Of a stretch of DNA of 64,000 nt, positions 35,415 through 45,101 are shown one piece after another. The notes beneath the pieces are model-generated. The model searched no databases and was not told the DNA's origin. It saw only the letters and a program-made list of their open reading frames with translations. Source of the DNA: CBDCGJ01 sp965238305 (GTDB lineage: Bacteria; Pseudomonadota; Alphaproteobacteria; GCA-2731375). The DNA lies in assembly GCA_965238305.1 (NCBI GenBank), contig CBDEHK010000001.1:434001-498000 (forward strand). The letters are read 5' to 3'. Positions within the stretch are counted from its first letter, which is position 1. Each line of letters starts with the position of its first letter. The translations under genes and the position numbers were made by a program.

Positions 35415-36040
35415 TTGGCTAACCGTGCCATGGCGTTGACCGCGGCGGCGGCGAGGGCACTGCCACCGCGACGTCCGTGTAAGGTTAAAAAGGGGATGGA
35501 AAGGTTGGCCTCAATCAAGGCCCGCTTGGATTCCGCGGCACCGACGAATCCAACCGGAAAGGCCAAAATCGCCGCCGGCTTCGCCACGCCGGCAGCTAAA
35601 TGTTCAAGCAGACGGAAGAGCGCCGTCGGCGCATTGCCGATTGCGACAACCGCCCCGGCAAGGTCGGGTAACCATAGATCGACCGCCGCCGCCGACCGTG
35701 TAACTCCACTTTCACCGGCTCGTTCAGCGACCCCATCGTCATTCAAAGTGCAAATAATGCGATTGTCGGCGGGTAAAAATTTGTCGATGACGCCTTCTTT
35801 GACCATGCGGGCGTCGACCAGAATTGGCGCGGCGTTTTTCAGCGCCCCAACGGCGGCGGCGGTTATGTTTTCACTGAACTCCAACTCGTCCACAATGTCG
35901 GTCATGCCGCAGGCATGGATGAGGCGGACAATGACCGTTGCGATATCGGACGAAAACCCGCCCAAGGAGGTTTCGTTGCGGATCATTTGGAAGGACCGCT
36001 GATAGATTTGATCCGGTAGTTTCAAATAAGGTTCGGTCAC
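35411..36040 (-). CDS. cobH: Precorrin-8X methylmutase
   Basis: A 209-residue enzyme that shifts the C-11 methyl to C-12, giving hydrogenobyrinate (or its cobalt form). IRRNE-like N-terminal residues (MIRNET), RLIHACGMTDIVDEL with the catalytic His (about residue 42), LVDARMVKEG and FPVGFVGAAESK are diagnostic of CobH/CbiC. It lies 12 bases after cbiX and overlaps cobL by four. No odd features. Confidence 0.93.
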   Translation of the reverse strand: MTEPYLKLPDQIYQRSFQMIRNETSLGGFSSDIATVIVRLIHACGMTDIVDELEFSENITAAAVGALKNAAPILVDARMVKEGVIDKFLPADNRIICTLNDDGVAERAGESGVTRSAAAVDLWLPDLAGAVVAIGNAPTALFRLLEHLAAGVAKPAAILAFPVGFVGAAESKRALIEANLSIPFLTLHGRRGGSALAAAAVNAMARLAK

Positions 36041-36052
36041 TTGCTTCGCATC

Positions 36053-37075
36053 CTAGTCTTCGGTCATGCTGCGCGGGCCGAGGGGATGGTCCGCATGGGG
36101 ATAGGGATGGTGGTCATGGTCGTGTTCATGGCTGTGTGAGTGACTATGTCCGGTGAAGACATGAGCGGTGGGGTCAAATTCGGCCCCGTCTAAATTATCG
36201 TCGGTGCCAATCCCTTCGACATGATGATGATGGCTTTCCTGCGGCAGGCCAACCTCGGCTTCGAAACCCAACACCTGTTCGCGATATTTGCAGGTCTGGC
36301 AATTCATGTTGTTGGCGCCCTCCAGGGCTTCCCGGACGCGGTCGGCAAAGGTATCCAGCACCAAGGGATGGTCGTTTAGATAGGGCGCTTTGACAAACTC
36401 AATCTCAGGATGACGTGCCGCGACGATGTCGGTGTAGTGAAAAATTCGGCGCACCAGGATGCCTGTAAACAGAAAATATGGAAACACGATGACCCGTTTG
36501 TAACCCAATCTGGCGACATGTTCTAATGCCGGCTCGACCAGCGGGAAAGTGACCCCGGAATAGGCCACCTGGCCCCAGCCGACACCGATACCTTCCCATA
36601 ACATCCGGCAGACTTTGGCGATATTGGAGTTTGCGTCGGGATCGGAGGCACCGCGGCCAACCACGACCAGGCAGGTGTCGTGCCGCGCGACAGTGTCGCC
36701 GGCCGCCATTATCGCCTGCTCAACACGTTCGCCGGCGGCCCTGATCATGCGCATATCCAAACCCAGGTCGCGGGCATAGGTGATGTTCAAGTCGGGATTT
36801 TGTGCGGCATAGGTATTGATCACCGATGGTAAGTCGTTTTTGACATGACCGGCGGCGAACAACATGCCGGGGATGGCGATGATCCGCTTATTACCGCGTT
36901 CTTTCAGCGCATCAAGGCGTTCGCGGATGATCGGCTTGGCGAATTCGAGAAAGCCGCTGTCGACGTCATATTGCGGCAGGCGTTCTTTGATGCCGCGCGC
37001 GACGCTTTCGAATTCGCGGATCGCGGCACCATCCCGACTACCGTGGCCGCAGACCATAACGCCCGTTTTTGTCAT
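36053..37075 (-). CDS. cbiX: Sirohydrochlorin cobaltochelatase CbiX, long form with His-rich tail
   Basis: A 340-residue two-domain chelatase. VMVCGHGSRDGAA near the N-terminus holds the metal-binding His, VGRGASDPDAN and VFPYFLFTGILV mark the second half. MNCQTCKYR (around residue 259) is the MxCxxC motif that binds a [4Fe-4S] cluster in the long CbiX of Bacillus megaterium. The C-terminus is exceptionally His-rich (a run of four His, then alternating His/Ser and His/Asp), a likely cobalt or nickel store. CbiX inserts cobalt early, which conflicts with CobN in the same cluster. It heads the cbiX-cobH-L-I-GJ-M run and is divergent from cbiB. Confidence 0.9.
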   Translation of the reverse strand: MTKTGVMVCGHGSRDGAAIREFESVARGIKERLPQYDVDSGFLEFAKPIIRERLDALKERGNKRIIAIPGMLFAAGHVKNDLPSVINTYAAQNPDLNITYARDLGLDMRMIRAAGERVEQAIMAAGDTVARHDTCLVVVGRGASDPDANSNIAKVCRMLWEGIGVGWGQVAYSGVTFPLVEPALEHVARLGYKRVIVFPYFLFTGILVRRIFHYTDIVAARHPEIEFVKAPYLNDHPLVLDTFADRVREALEGANNMNCQTCKYREQVLGFEAEVGLPQESHHHHVEGIGTDDNLDGAEFDPTAHVFTGHSHSHSHEHDHDHHPYPHADHPLGPRSMTED

Positions 37076-37160
37076 ATCTGTATTCCCTTAAAAGAGTTAT
37101 AGCTTTCGCCGATCATGTTTATATTCCAACTTCGTTCGTGTCACTAAGCCGAAGGTAAGT

Positions 37161-38171
37161 ATGTTCGAAATATTGCTGCCCATGGCCACCACGCAAGGTC
37201 TCCAGAATGTCGCGTTGGTTTTGTTTGGGGCCCTGGTGATCGACGCGATCATTGGTGAGCCCAAATGGCTTTATCAACGCGTGACGCACCCGGTCGCGAT
37301 CATCGGTAAATTTATTGATGTTCTTGAGACGGCTTTTTTTAAGCGCCGACAGGGCCGCGGTTTGCAAATGGCCAGTGGGCTTTCTCTGGTTCTCATCTGC
37401 CTGGCGGTATTCGCCGGCGCCGCCATGCTTATCGCCTGGATTTGCACGAAGTTCAGCGCTGGAAGCGTCGTTTTGATGCTCCTGACAAGTATGTTTTTGG
37501 CCGGACGAAGTCTTTTTGATCACGTTCGCGAAGTGGCCCATGGTTTGACCACCTTGTTGCAAGGCGGGCGTGAGGCCGTTGCCAAAATTGTCGGTCGCGA
37601 TCCCGATAGCCTGGATCAAGCCGGCATCGCACGCGCTGCAATCGAAAGTTTGGCGGAGAATTTTTCCGACGCTGTGGTGGCGCCGGTATTGTGGTTTCTG
37701 CTGCTCGGTTTTCCAGGCCTGGTGGCCTACAAAGTCATTAATACGCTGGACAGCATGATCGGCCATCGGAACGACCGCTATGAATGGTTCGGCAAGGTAG
37801 CAGCCCGGCTTGACGACGCCGTGAATTGGCCGGCGGCGCGATTGAGTGGTTTCATTCTGGTCTTGGCGGCAGCGGTTGTTCCCGGATTTCATGGACAAAG
37901 CGCGTTGGTGACGATGCTGCGTGATGCCGGGCAGCACAAATCGGTCAATGCCGGTTGGCCGGAGGCCGCCATGGCCGGCGCCCTGAATATCGCCCTGGCT
38001 GGCCCTCGGGTTTATGACGGCAAGCGGGTAGAAGATGACTGGATGGGCACTGGCCGGCAAGATATCGCGGCGCCGGATATCGACCGCGCCCTCAGGCTTT
38101 ACCTCACCGCCAATGTGATTTTGGCGTCGTCGGTTTTGAGCCTGTGGTGGCTGTTGTCTGAGATTACCTGA
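37161..38171 (+). CDS. cbiB: Adenosylcobinamide-phosphate synthase (CbiB/CobD)
   Basis: A 336-residue inner-membrane enzyme that attaches aminopropanol or its phosphate to adenosylcobyric acid. DAIIGEPKWLYQRVTHPVAIIG (about residues 28-49) and LAENFSDAVVAPVLWF (about 164-179) are diagnostic, and five or so hydrophobic segments fit the topology. VINTLDSMIGHRNDRYEWFGKVAARLDD is the conserved central stretch. It is on the plus strand alone and overlaps cobQ by eight bases at the 3' end. Confidence 0.93.
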   Translation: MFEILLPMATTQGLQNVALVLFGALVIDAIIGEPKWLYQRVTHPVAIIGKFIDVLETAFFKRRQGRGLQMASGLSLVLICLAVFAGAAMLIAWICTKFSAGSVVLMLLTSMFLAGRSLFDHVREVAHGLTTLLQGGREAVAKIVGRDPDSLDQAGIARAAIESLAENFSDAVVAPVLWFLLLGFPGLVAYKVINTLDSMIGHRNDRYEWFGKVAARLDDAVNWPAARLSGFILVLAAAVVPGFHGQSALVTMLRDAGQHKSVNAGWPEAAMAGALNIALAGPRVYDGKRVEDDWMGTGRQDIAAPDIDRALRLYLTANVILASSVLSLWWLLSEIT

Positions 38172-39627
38172 CATGAGCAATCTCCAGCATGTGGTCTAGG
38201 GACAATTCTTTTTCCAACTGCGCCGCCAGTTGGTCCAGGGCCTGGTCGACAACAAGATCGTAAGCGAGCTTGGAGGGCTCTCGATGGCGCAATCGGGACA
38301 GGAAGGCGTGGCGAAAATCATCGCCCCGGAACAGCCCATGCAAATAGCAGCCGGCAACCAGTCGATCCGGACTTTGCGCGCCGTCATTTCGCGTGGAGAA
38401 AGATAAAAACGGGGTATCGCAGTCGGCGCCGCAGCTATCGCCGATATGGATTTCGTAACCGTTCACATTCTTCCCGGTGGCGATATGGATACCGCCGGTC
38501 TCTCCCAGCTCTTTGCGCCCGCGTAAGGTTGTTTCGATGTTCAGCAGACCCAGACCGTCGATTTCTTCTGTCGCGCTTTCGATCCGCTCCGGGTCGCGGA
38601 TTTTCTTGCCAAGCATCTGATAACCGCCGCAGATGCCCAGGATAGCACCGCCGCGGCGGTGATGGGCCTGAATATCGATATCCCAACCTTGCTGTCGAAG
38701 GAATGCCATGTCGGCAATCGTGGCTTTTGTGCCGGGCAGAATGATCAGATCGCAAGCAGCTGGAATAGCCTCACCGGCCGGGACAAACAGCAGCGACACA
38801 TCGGGTTCCAACTTGAGCGGATCAAAATCATCGAAATTTGCGATCCGGGACAGTTTGGGCACGGCAATGCGAATGGCCCCTGCAGGCGCCTTCGTTATCG
38901 CCTCCAACGCCATGGCGTCTTCCGCCGGTAATTTGGCGACAGCGCTGCTATGTTCAACGACACCGAATGAAGCCCAGCCGGTACGTTGCGTAATCATTTC
39001 CAAGCCGCTGCCGAACAAGGATTTGTCGCCGCGGAATTTGTTGATGATGTACCCTTTTACCCGGGCCTTATCATCGCTGTTTAGTAATTCGAACGTCCCA
39101 ACCAAGCTCGCGATCACCCCGCCACGGTCGATATCGGCGACCAAGGCAACCGCAATGTCGGCGGCGTCAGCAAACGCCATATTGGCGATATCCAAGCCCG
39201 GCAAATTTATTTCCGCCGGGCTGCCGGCACCTTCGACCAACATCAGGTCCGCGTCGTTGGCCAAGCCTTGGTAGCTGTCCAGTATCTGCGGCAGCAAGGT
39301 CGCTTTCATCTCCTGATAAGCCCGCGCGTTGGCATTGCCCAAGCGTTCTCCCAAGACAATGACCTGCGCGCCAACGTCACTTTGCGGCTTTAGAAGCACC
39401 GGGTTCATGTGCACGCTCGCCGCGGTCCGGCAGGCCAGGGCTTGTAGATGTTGGGCCCGGCCAATTTCACCACCATCTGCGGTGACGGCGGCGTTATTCG
39501 ACATATTCTGCGGTTTAAAAGGTCGGACGGTTAAACCGCGATTGCTATAGGCGCGCGCCAGTCCGGCGACGAGGACTGATTTCCCCACGTCCGACCCGGT
39601 CCCTTGCATCATCAGTGCGCCCGTCAT
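38164..39627 (-). CDS. cobQ: Cobyric acid synthase
   Basis: A 487-residue glutamine-dependent amidase that adds four amides to adenosylcobyrinic a,c-diamide. The N-terminal ATPase domain has MLMQGTGSDVGKS-type P-loop (QGTGSDVGKSVLVAGL) and RPFKPQNMSNNAA; the C-terminal amidotransferase has GICGGYQMLG with the nucleophile Cys and a late HGLF histidine. It is the last gene of the riboswitch-led run cobP-cobW-cobN-cobO-cobQ, eight bases after cobO. Length is usual. Confidence 0.94.
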   Translation of the reverse strand: MTGALMMQGTGSDVGKSVLVAGLARAYSNRGLTVRPFKPQNMSNNAAVTADGGEIGRAQHLQALACRTAASVHMNPVLLKPQSDVGAQVIVLGERLGNANARAYQEMKATLLPQILDSYQGLANDADLMLVEGAGSPAEINLPGLDIANMAFADAADIAVALVADIDRGGVIASLVGTFELLNSDDKARVKGYIINKFRGDKSLFGSGLEMITQRTGWASFGVVEHSSAVAKLPAEDAMALEAITKAPAGAIRIAVPKLSRIANFDDFDPLKLEPDVSLLFVPAGEAIPAACDLIILPGTKATIADMAFLRQQGWDIDIQAHHRRGGAILGICGGYQMLGKKIRDPERIESATEEIDGLGLLNIETTLRGRKELGETGGIHIATGKNVNGYEIHIGDSCGADCDTPFLSFSTRNDGAQSPDRLVAGCYLHGLFRGDDFRHAFLSRLRHREPSKLAYDLVVDQALDQLAAQLEKELSLDHMLEIAHVR

Positions 39628-39635
39628 TTCGCCCC

Positions 39636-40289
39636 CTAAAATTCGATACCGACTTGGGCTTTGACGCCGGATCGGAAAGGATGTTTGATTTGCGTCATCT
39701 CGGTCACCAAATCGGCGCAGTCGATCAATTCATCTTTCGCATTGCGTCCGGTGACAACGATGTGCAGGTTTTCGGGTCGGTTCTGCAATGTTTCGATGAC
39801 ATCGTCCAATGGCAGATAGTCGTAGCGGAGAACGATATTTAATTCGTCCAGGACAATCATGTCGTAGGCCGGATCCGGCCCGCGCGCCGCTTCAATCATC
39901 GCCTTCGATTTTTCCCAAGCCGCATTGGCGGCGGCAATATCCCGGGCCCGGTCCTGCGTGTCCCAAGTAAATCCTTCGCCCATGGCGTTGATCGTCACCA
40001 GATCGGGATAATTCTCCTGGATCGTGCGTTCGCCGGTTTCCCACGCACCTTTGACATATTGCACAATGCCGACCCGCATACCGTTGCCGATGGCGCGCAA
40101 GGCCAGGCCGAAAGCGGCGGTCGATTTGCCCTTGCCTTTGCCGGTATGAACAATCAACAAGCCTTTCTCGATCGTTTTGGTGGCGATCATTTTTTCCCGC
40201 GCCGCCTTTTTCTTTGCGGCTTTTTCGTTGGCCCGTTGATTGGCATCGTCGTCGCCAACCGTTTCATAGGCTTTTTTCTTCTCGTTCAT
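39636..40289 (-). CDS. cobO: Cob(I)yrinic acid a,c-diamide adenosyltransferase
   Basis: A 217-residue CobA/CobO-type adenosyltransferase. HTGKGKGKSTAAFGLALRA is the P-loop, and the later VLDELNIVLRY and TGRNAKDELI are family hallmarks. The N-terminal ~30 residues are rich in Lys and Ala. I choose ATG 40289, which overlaps the cobN stop by four bases (ATGA) and sits 10 bases after AGGAGG; the ATG at 40298 is too close to that site. It makes the Co-C bond after CobN has inserted cobalt and the cobalt has been reduced. Confidence 0.93.
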   Translation of the reverse strand: MNEKKKAYETVGDDDANQRANEKAAKKKAAREKMIATKTIEKGLLIVHTGKGKGKSTAAFGLALRAIGNGMRVGIVQYVKGAWETGERTIQENYPDLVTINAMGEGFTWDTQDRARDIAAANAAWEKSKAMIEAARGPDPAYDMIVLDELNIVLRYDYLPLDDVIETLQNRPENLHIVVTGRNAKDELIDCADLVTEMTQIKHPFRSGVKAQVGIEF

Positions 40290-43200
40290 GCGCTCCATTC
40301 CTCCTCTATAGCGGCAAGCCCGGCTAATTCCGCTTGGGCAGAATTTGATCGCGGTTGCCATAGCTCACGGGCGCAGGCTTCCAGCAATTTTTCCGCCATT
40401 TCCCGCAACGCGGCCGGATTATGTTTCAACAAAAACTCGCGCACTTCCAGATCGTTTAAGTACGCCTCAAAGACGGCGTCGAAATGATGGTTTTGAACCA
40501 CCCGGGCGGTGGCGGCAAAGGCAAACATATAGTCGACGGTGGCGGCCATTTCGAACGCCCCTTTGTAACCGTGACGCATGACCCCGGCGATCCACTTCGG
40601 ATTGACCACGCGGGCCCGGACAATGCGGCCGATTTCATCTTCTAGGGTACGGATCCGTGGGTTTTCCGGCCGGCTATGGTCGTTGTGATAGACCGTTGGC
40701 TGGGTCCCGGAGAAATGGCGAATGGCCGCCGTCATGCCACCTTCGAACTGATAATAGTCGTCGGAATCCAACAAATCATGCTCGCGATTGTCCTGGTTCT
40801 GAATGACCGCTTCGGTGGTCGATAACAATTGCTGGAATTGCTGATGGGTCGGTTGACCGGCCTGCCCACCGCCGTAAGCGTAACCGCCCCAAACCAGATA
40901 GGCTTGCGCCAAGTCGCGGTCGTCGCGCCAGCCTTTTTCATCGATCAGGGCTTGCAATCCGGCCCCATAAGCACCGGGCATGGAGCCGAAAACACGGGCG
41001 CCGGCCAGACGTTCGCTGTCGCTCTCATTATATCCTTCGGTTTTGAGGCGGGCTTTGTCGACTTTAACCCGTGCCGCCATTGGGTTGAAATTGTCCGGTT
41101 CGTCCAATGCCGCAATCGCGCGTGCCGCACTATCGATTAGATCGACTTGCGCCGGGAAGGCGTCGCGGAAAAAGCCGGAAATGCGGAAGGTCACATCGAC
41201 CCGTGGCCGGTCCAGGATCGACAACGGCATGATCTCAAATCCGGTGACCCGTCTGGAGGCCGGCTCCCACGATGGTTGCACCCCCATCAACGCTAAAGCT
41301 TGCGCAATATCGTCGCCGCCGGTGCGCATATTGGCGGTGCCCCAGGCGCTGATCGCCAGATGCCGGGGCCAGGCACCATGTCGCTGGCGGAATTCATCGA
41401 CCAATAACCCGGCGGAGTGCCAACCCAGTTGCCAAGCCGCCGGCGTCGGCACCGAGCGGCTATCGACAGAATAGAAATTACGGCCGGTTGGCAACACATC
41501 GATGCGCCCCCGGGTCGGTGCGCCGGACGGGCCAGGTTCAACAAATCTACCGTCCAGACCGGTCAACAAGGCGGCGATCTCCCGGCTGCCGCAGTCATCG
41601 ACCGCGGCGGCGATTTCGGTTTTGATGGTATCGGTCACGGCTTTGGTGATCTGCCAGCCTTCGTCTGCAATCACCTCACCATCGACCAAGGCAGCGGCCA
41701 GCAGCTCCAAGCGCTCGACCGTATCGCCTTGGCTGCGCCAACTATCAGCGGTGATTTTTGCCAAAACATCCGGCTTCGGTCCGGCCCAAGCAGCGCCTAG
41801 TTCGCAGGCCAGGGGATCGAAAGCGTCCTCTCCGACAGACAAACCGAGATCGATCGCCAAGCCGCGGATAATTGAAGCATTGCCGTCTTTGCCATCATGT
41901 CGGGGCAAGCGTGCCAACGCCACCAACAAATCCCGGCGCTGGCGCCCGGATGGCGACAGGCCAAAGATGTGCAGGCCATCGCGAATTTGCAGTTCTTTCA
42001 GCTCGCAAAGATAATTGTCCAGCTTCGATAGCGCCGTGTCGTCGTCATCCTTTTTGCCGATGCCGATATCCCGGTCGAGACCGATATCGCGGCTAAGCTC
42101 TAGGATCTGTTCTTTCAATAATTTCACCCGCCGCGGATCGACACTTACCGCGTCATAATATTCGTCGACCAGAAGCTCCAGATCGGCCAGCGGCCCGTAG
42201 CTTTCCGCCCGCGTCAAAGGTGGTGTCAAATGGTCGATAATGACCGCCTGGGCCCGGCGCTTGGCTTGCGTGCCTTCGCCTGGATCGTTGACGATGAAAG
42301 GATAGAGATGGGGCAACGGTCCCAATGCGGCTTCCGGAAAACATTGTTGCGAAAGCGCGTTCGATTTCCCCGGCAACCATTCCAAATTGCCATGTTTGCC
42401 CAAGTGGATGATCGCGTCAACGCCGATATCGTCGCGTAGCCAGCCATAGAACGCCATATAACCATGCGGTGGCACCAAATCCGGATCGTGATAGCTGGCT
42501 TGCGGATCGATGTTGTAGCCGCGGGCCGGCTGCAGCCCGACGATTATGTTGCCAAATTCAAGCGCCGGTAGGATCAGCTGGGCGCCAACGCAGAACGGAT
42601 CGTCTTCAACATCGCCCCATCGCTCGGTTATTTGCTGCTGAACCGCCGCCGGCAGGTGATTGAAAAATTCACGATAAGCCGCGACCGGATAAGCGATGCC
42701 GCCGCTTTTCTGAGCCCGTCTGCCAATGTCGTTGGTGGGTCCGGCGGCCAATTGATGGATCAGCCGATCGCCAGTTTCTGGAATGGCTCCGACCTGATAA
42801 CCAGCGCCTTGCAATGCCTGCAGCACCACAATCGCGCCCGCCGGTGCATCCAAACCAACCCCATTGCCCAAGCGTCCATCCTTGTTTGGGTAGTTTGCAA
42901 AGATGATAGCAAGTCGCCGGTCCACCGGTTTTTTGCGTCGCAACTTGACCCAATTGGCGGCAAGCTGGCAGGTGAAATCGATGCGATCCGCTTCCGCTTC
43001 ATAGGCGATCGTTGGATATTGCGTTTCCGCATCGAAGGTCACTTCGGACTTGAACGAAACCGCGCGCGCGATGATCCGACCATCGACCTCCGGGAGGGCG
43101 ATATTCATAGCGATATCACGGGCGTTTAGACCGTGACTTTTATCGGCCCAGCTTTCCCGGTCGCTGCCGGCAAAAATCACCTGCAGCACCGGGCAAGCCG

Positions 43201-44056
43201 GTTTCTCCAACGGCGACGCTGCCCGCTCGGTGTTGGGACGGGAAACCGCAAATCCGGTGGCGTTCAAAATCACCTGCGGTTCGGTTTGCGCGAATATCGC
43301 ATCGACCAGGGCGGCTGACCCGGCATCCTTTAGACTGGCAACATAAAGCGGCAGCGGATTAAGACCCTGGTTACGCAAACCTTCAATTAAAGCGTCCACC
43401 GGCGCCAGATTGCCGGCCTGAAATAGGGCTCGATAAAATACGATCGCCGCCGTTGGTGCCGCTGGTTGCCATTGTTTTTGCACATCATCTAATGAGACAT
43501 CTTCCAGCCCAGGCCAATAAAGCCCGGCCCGCAACAATAGCTGCGGTTCGAACCAAGTTTCGTTTTGTTCGCCAAGCAGCGACGCGCCATAGGCAAGCAG
43601 TGAGCGGGCATTTGCCGGTCCGCCCTGCACACAATATTGCCAAAGCCGGTGGCAGACATCCGTTCCAAGCGTCGATAATCCGGCTAACTCCGGGTCCGGT
43701 TGATCGTCGCCCGGCACAATCGCCAGCTTGATTTGTTGATCGCGGCAGGTCTTGACAATCTGCTCGACCCCATAAGGCCAATAATTGGCCCCGCCCAGCA
43801 GTCGAACAATCACCAGCCGCGCACCAGAGATCACCTCGCCAACATACAAATCGACGGAATAGGGATGCGCCAAATTCATCAGATTGGCGAGACGCAGGCT
43901 AGGCAAGTCAGGGCCAATCGCGTCGCGGGCGGCGACCAGCATTTGCAGGTCGCTATCGGCGGCCGAGAGCACGACAATATCGCCGGCGCTCTGACCCAGG
44001 TCGACGGCTTCGCTGCCATCGACGATCCCCCCTGGTTTTGCCGCGAGTAAGTGCAT
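40286..44056 (-). CDS. cobN: Cobaltochelatase subunit CobN
   Basis: A 1256-residue subunit of the ATP-dependent aerobic cobaltochelatase, which inserts cobalt into hydrogenobyrinic a,c-diamide. HLGKHGNLEWLPGK, PHLYPFIVNDPGEGTQAKRRAQAVIIDHLTPP-region residues, and the C-terminal HGYKGAFEMAATVDY with WIAGVMRHG are diagnostic of CobN. Length is normal. CobS and CobT chelatase (AAA+ partner) genes are not in the window and must lie elsewhere. It follows cobW by 10 bases and overlaps cobO. Confidence 0.94.
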   Translation of the reverse strand: MHLLAAKPGGIVDGSEAVDLGQSAGDIVVLSAADSDLQMLVAARDAIGPDLPSLRLANLMNLAHPYSVDLYVGEVISGARLVIVRLLGGANYWPYGVEQIVKTCRDQQIKLAIVPGDDQPDPELAGLSTLGTDVCHRLWQYCVQGGPANARSLLAYGASLLGEQNETWFEPQLLLRAGLYWPGLEDVSLDDVQKQWQPAAPTAAIVFYRALFQAGNLAPVDALIEGLRNQGLNPLPLYVASLKDAGSAALVDAIFAQTEPQVILNATGFAVSRPNTERAASPLEKPACPVLQVIFAGSDRESWADKSHGLNARDIAMNIALPEVDGRIIARAVSFKSEVTFDAETQYPTIAYEAEADRIDFTCQLAANWVKLRRKKPVDRRLAIIFANYPNKDGRLGNGVGLDAPAGAIVVLQALQGAGYQVGAIPETGDRLIHQLAAGPTNDIGRRAQKSGGIAYPVAAYREFFNHLPAAVQQQITERWGDVEDDPFCVGAQLILPALEFGNIIVGLQPARGYNIDPQASYHDPDLVPPHGYMAFYGWLRDDIGVDAIIHLGKHGNLEWLPGKSNALSQQCFPEAALGPLPHLYPFIVNDPGEGTQAKRRAQAVIIDHLTPPLTRAESYGPLADLELLVDEYYDAVSVDPRRVKLLKEQILELSRDIGLDRDIGIGKKDDDDTALSKLDNYLCELKELQIRDGLHIFGLSPSGRQRRDLLVALARLPRHDGKDGNASIIRGLAIDLGLSVGEDAFDPLACELGAAWAGPKPDVLAKITADSWRSQGDTVERLELLAAALVDGEVIADEGWQITKAVTDTIKTEIAAAVDDCGSREIAALLTGLDGRFVEPGPSGAPTRGRIDVLPTGRNFYSVDSRSVPTPAAWQLGWHSAGLLVDEFRQRHGAWPRHLAISAWGTANMRTGGDDIAQALALMGVQPSWEPASRRVTGFEIMPLSILDRPRVDVTFRISGFFRDAFPAQVDLIDSAARAIAALDEPDNFNPMAARVKVDKARLKTEGYNESDSERLAGARVFGSMPGAYGAGLQALIDEKGWRDDRDLAQAYLVWGGYAYGGGQAGQPTHQQFQQLLSTTEAVIQNQDNREHDLLDSDDYYQFEGGMTAAIRHFSGTQPTVYHNDHSRPENPRIRTLEDEIGRIVRARVVNPKWIAGVMRHGYKGAFEMAATVDYMFAFAATARVVQNHHFDAVFEAYLNDLEVREFLLKHNPAALREMAEKLLEACARELWQPRSNSAQAELAGLAAIEEEWSA

Positions 44057-44066
44057 GAAAAAGGTC

Positions 44067-45101
44067 CTAAGCCTGAATGATGGCGTTGATCGCGGCCTGA
44101 TCCAGGCCGGCTTGCCCGATCACCACGATCTGCCCTTGGCGGCTCTCCTGGTTTTGCCATTCGCGGTCGAAATAATGTTGTAAGCGGCGGCCGACCCCTT
44201 GGATCAGCAAGCGCATATCCTTGCCTTCGACGGCGACAAAACCCTTGAGGCGCAGGATGTCATGCTCTGCCGCCGCCCGGCGCAAGCGATCCAGCATGCC
44301 ATCCAGATCTTTGATGACATCGACGGAGACGATAAAACTTTCGAAATCGTCATGTTCATGATCGTCCTCGTCGTCGTGATGAGAGGGGCGGTTCATCAGA
44401 TCATCTTCGGCCGCCGCTTCCAAACCCAATAAGGTGGCGGCGTCGATGGCGCCGTGTCGGGCCGGCACGATGGCGATTTCCTGCCGCAATTCTTTGCGCA
44501 GATCATCGGCGGCCTTGCCCAAACTGGCTTCGTCCATCAGATCCGCTTTGTTCAAAATGACCATGTCGGCACTGGCCAGCTGATCTTCGAACAATTCAGC
44601 CAGCGGACTTTCATGGTCCAAAGCGTCATCGGCCAGGCGTTGCGCCGCGACCGCGTCCGGATCCTCGGCAAACAGACCGTCGGCAAAAGCCGGCCCATCG
44701 ACCACAGCGACGACCCCGTCGACCGTGACCCGGGTACGGATATCCGGCCAGTTGAAGGCTTTGATCAAGGGTTTCGGCAAGGCCAGGCCAGACGTTTCGA
44801 TGACGATGTGATCTATCGGGTCGGCCCGGTTCAATAGCGCGTTCATGGTCGGGACAAAATCGTCGGCGACGGTGCAGCAAATGCAACCGTTGGCCAATTC
44901 CACGATATCGGCTTCGCTACAGGTTTCCTCGCCGCAGGCTTTCAAGATTTCGCCATCGACGCCGACATCGCCAAATTCGTTGATAATAAGGGCGATTTTG
45001 CGCCCGTTGGCGGTTTCCAACAGATGCCGAATAAGACTGGTTTTGCCGGCCCCTAAAAAGCCAGTGATCACGGTGGTGGGGACACGGTTGAGACTATTCA
45101 T
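44067..45101 (-). CDS. cobW: Cobalt-handling GTPase CobW
   Basis: A 344-residue G3E-family GTPase. TGFLGAGKTSLIRHLL is the P-loop, ANGCICCTVADDF carries the CxCC metal-binding motif, NKADL is the base-recognition motif, and a His/Asp/Glu-rich stretch (about residues 234-246) may bind metal. The C-terminal CobW_C domain follows. CobW is thought to deliver cobalt to CobN, directly downstream. It overlaps the cobP stop by four bases. All catalytic motifs are intact. Confidence 0.93.
   Translation of the reverse strand: MNSLNRVPTTVITGFLGAGKTSLIRHLLETANGRKIALIINEFGDVGVDGEILKACGEETCSEADIVELANGCICCTVADDFVPTMNALLNRADPIDHIVIETSGLALPKPLIKAFNWPDIRTRVTVDGVVAVVDGPAFADGLFAEDPDAVAAQRLADDALDHESPLAELFEDQLASADMVILNKADLMDEASLGKAADDLRKELRQEIAIVPARHGAIDAATLLGLEAAAEDDLMNRPSHHDDEDDHEHDDFESFIVSVDVIKDLDGMLDRLRRAAAEHDILRLKGFVAVEGKDMRLLIQGVGRRLQHYFDREWQNQESRQGQIVVIGQAGLDQAAINAIIQA

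Noticed and set aside
37076..37160. Second cobalamin riboswitch between cbiX and cbiB
   Set aside because: No B12 box or CCCCGCAACTGT core in the 85-base gap.
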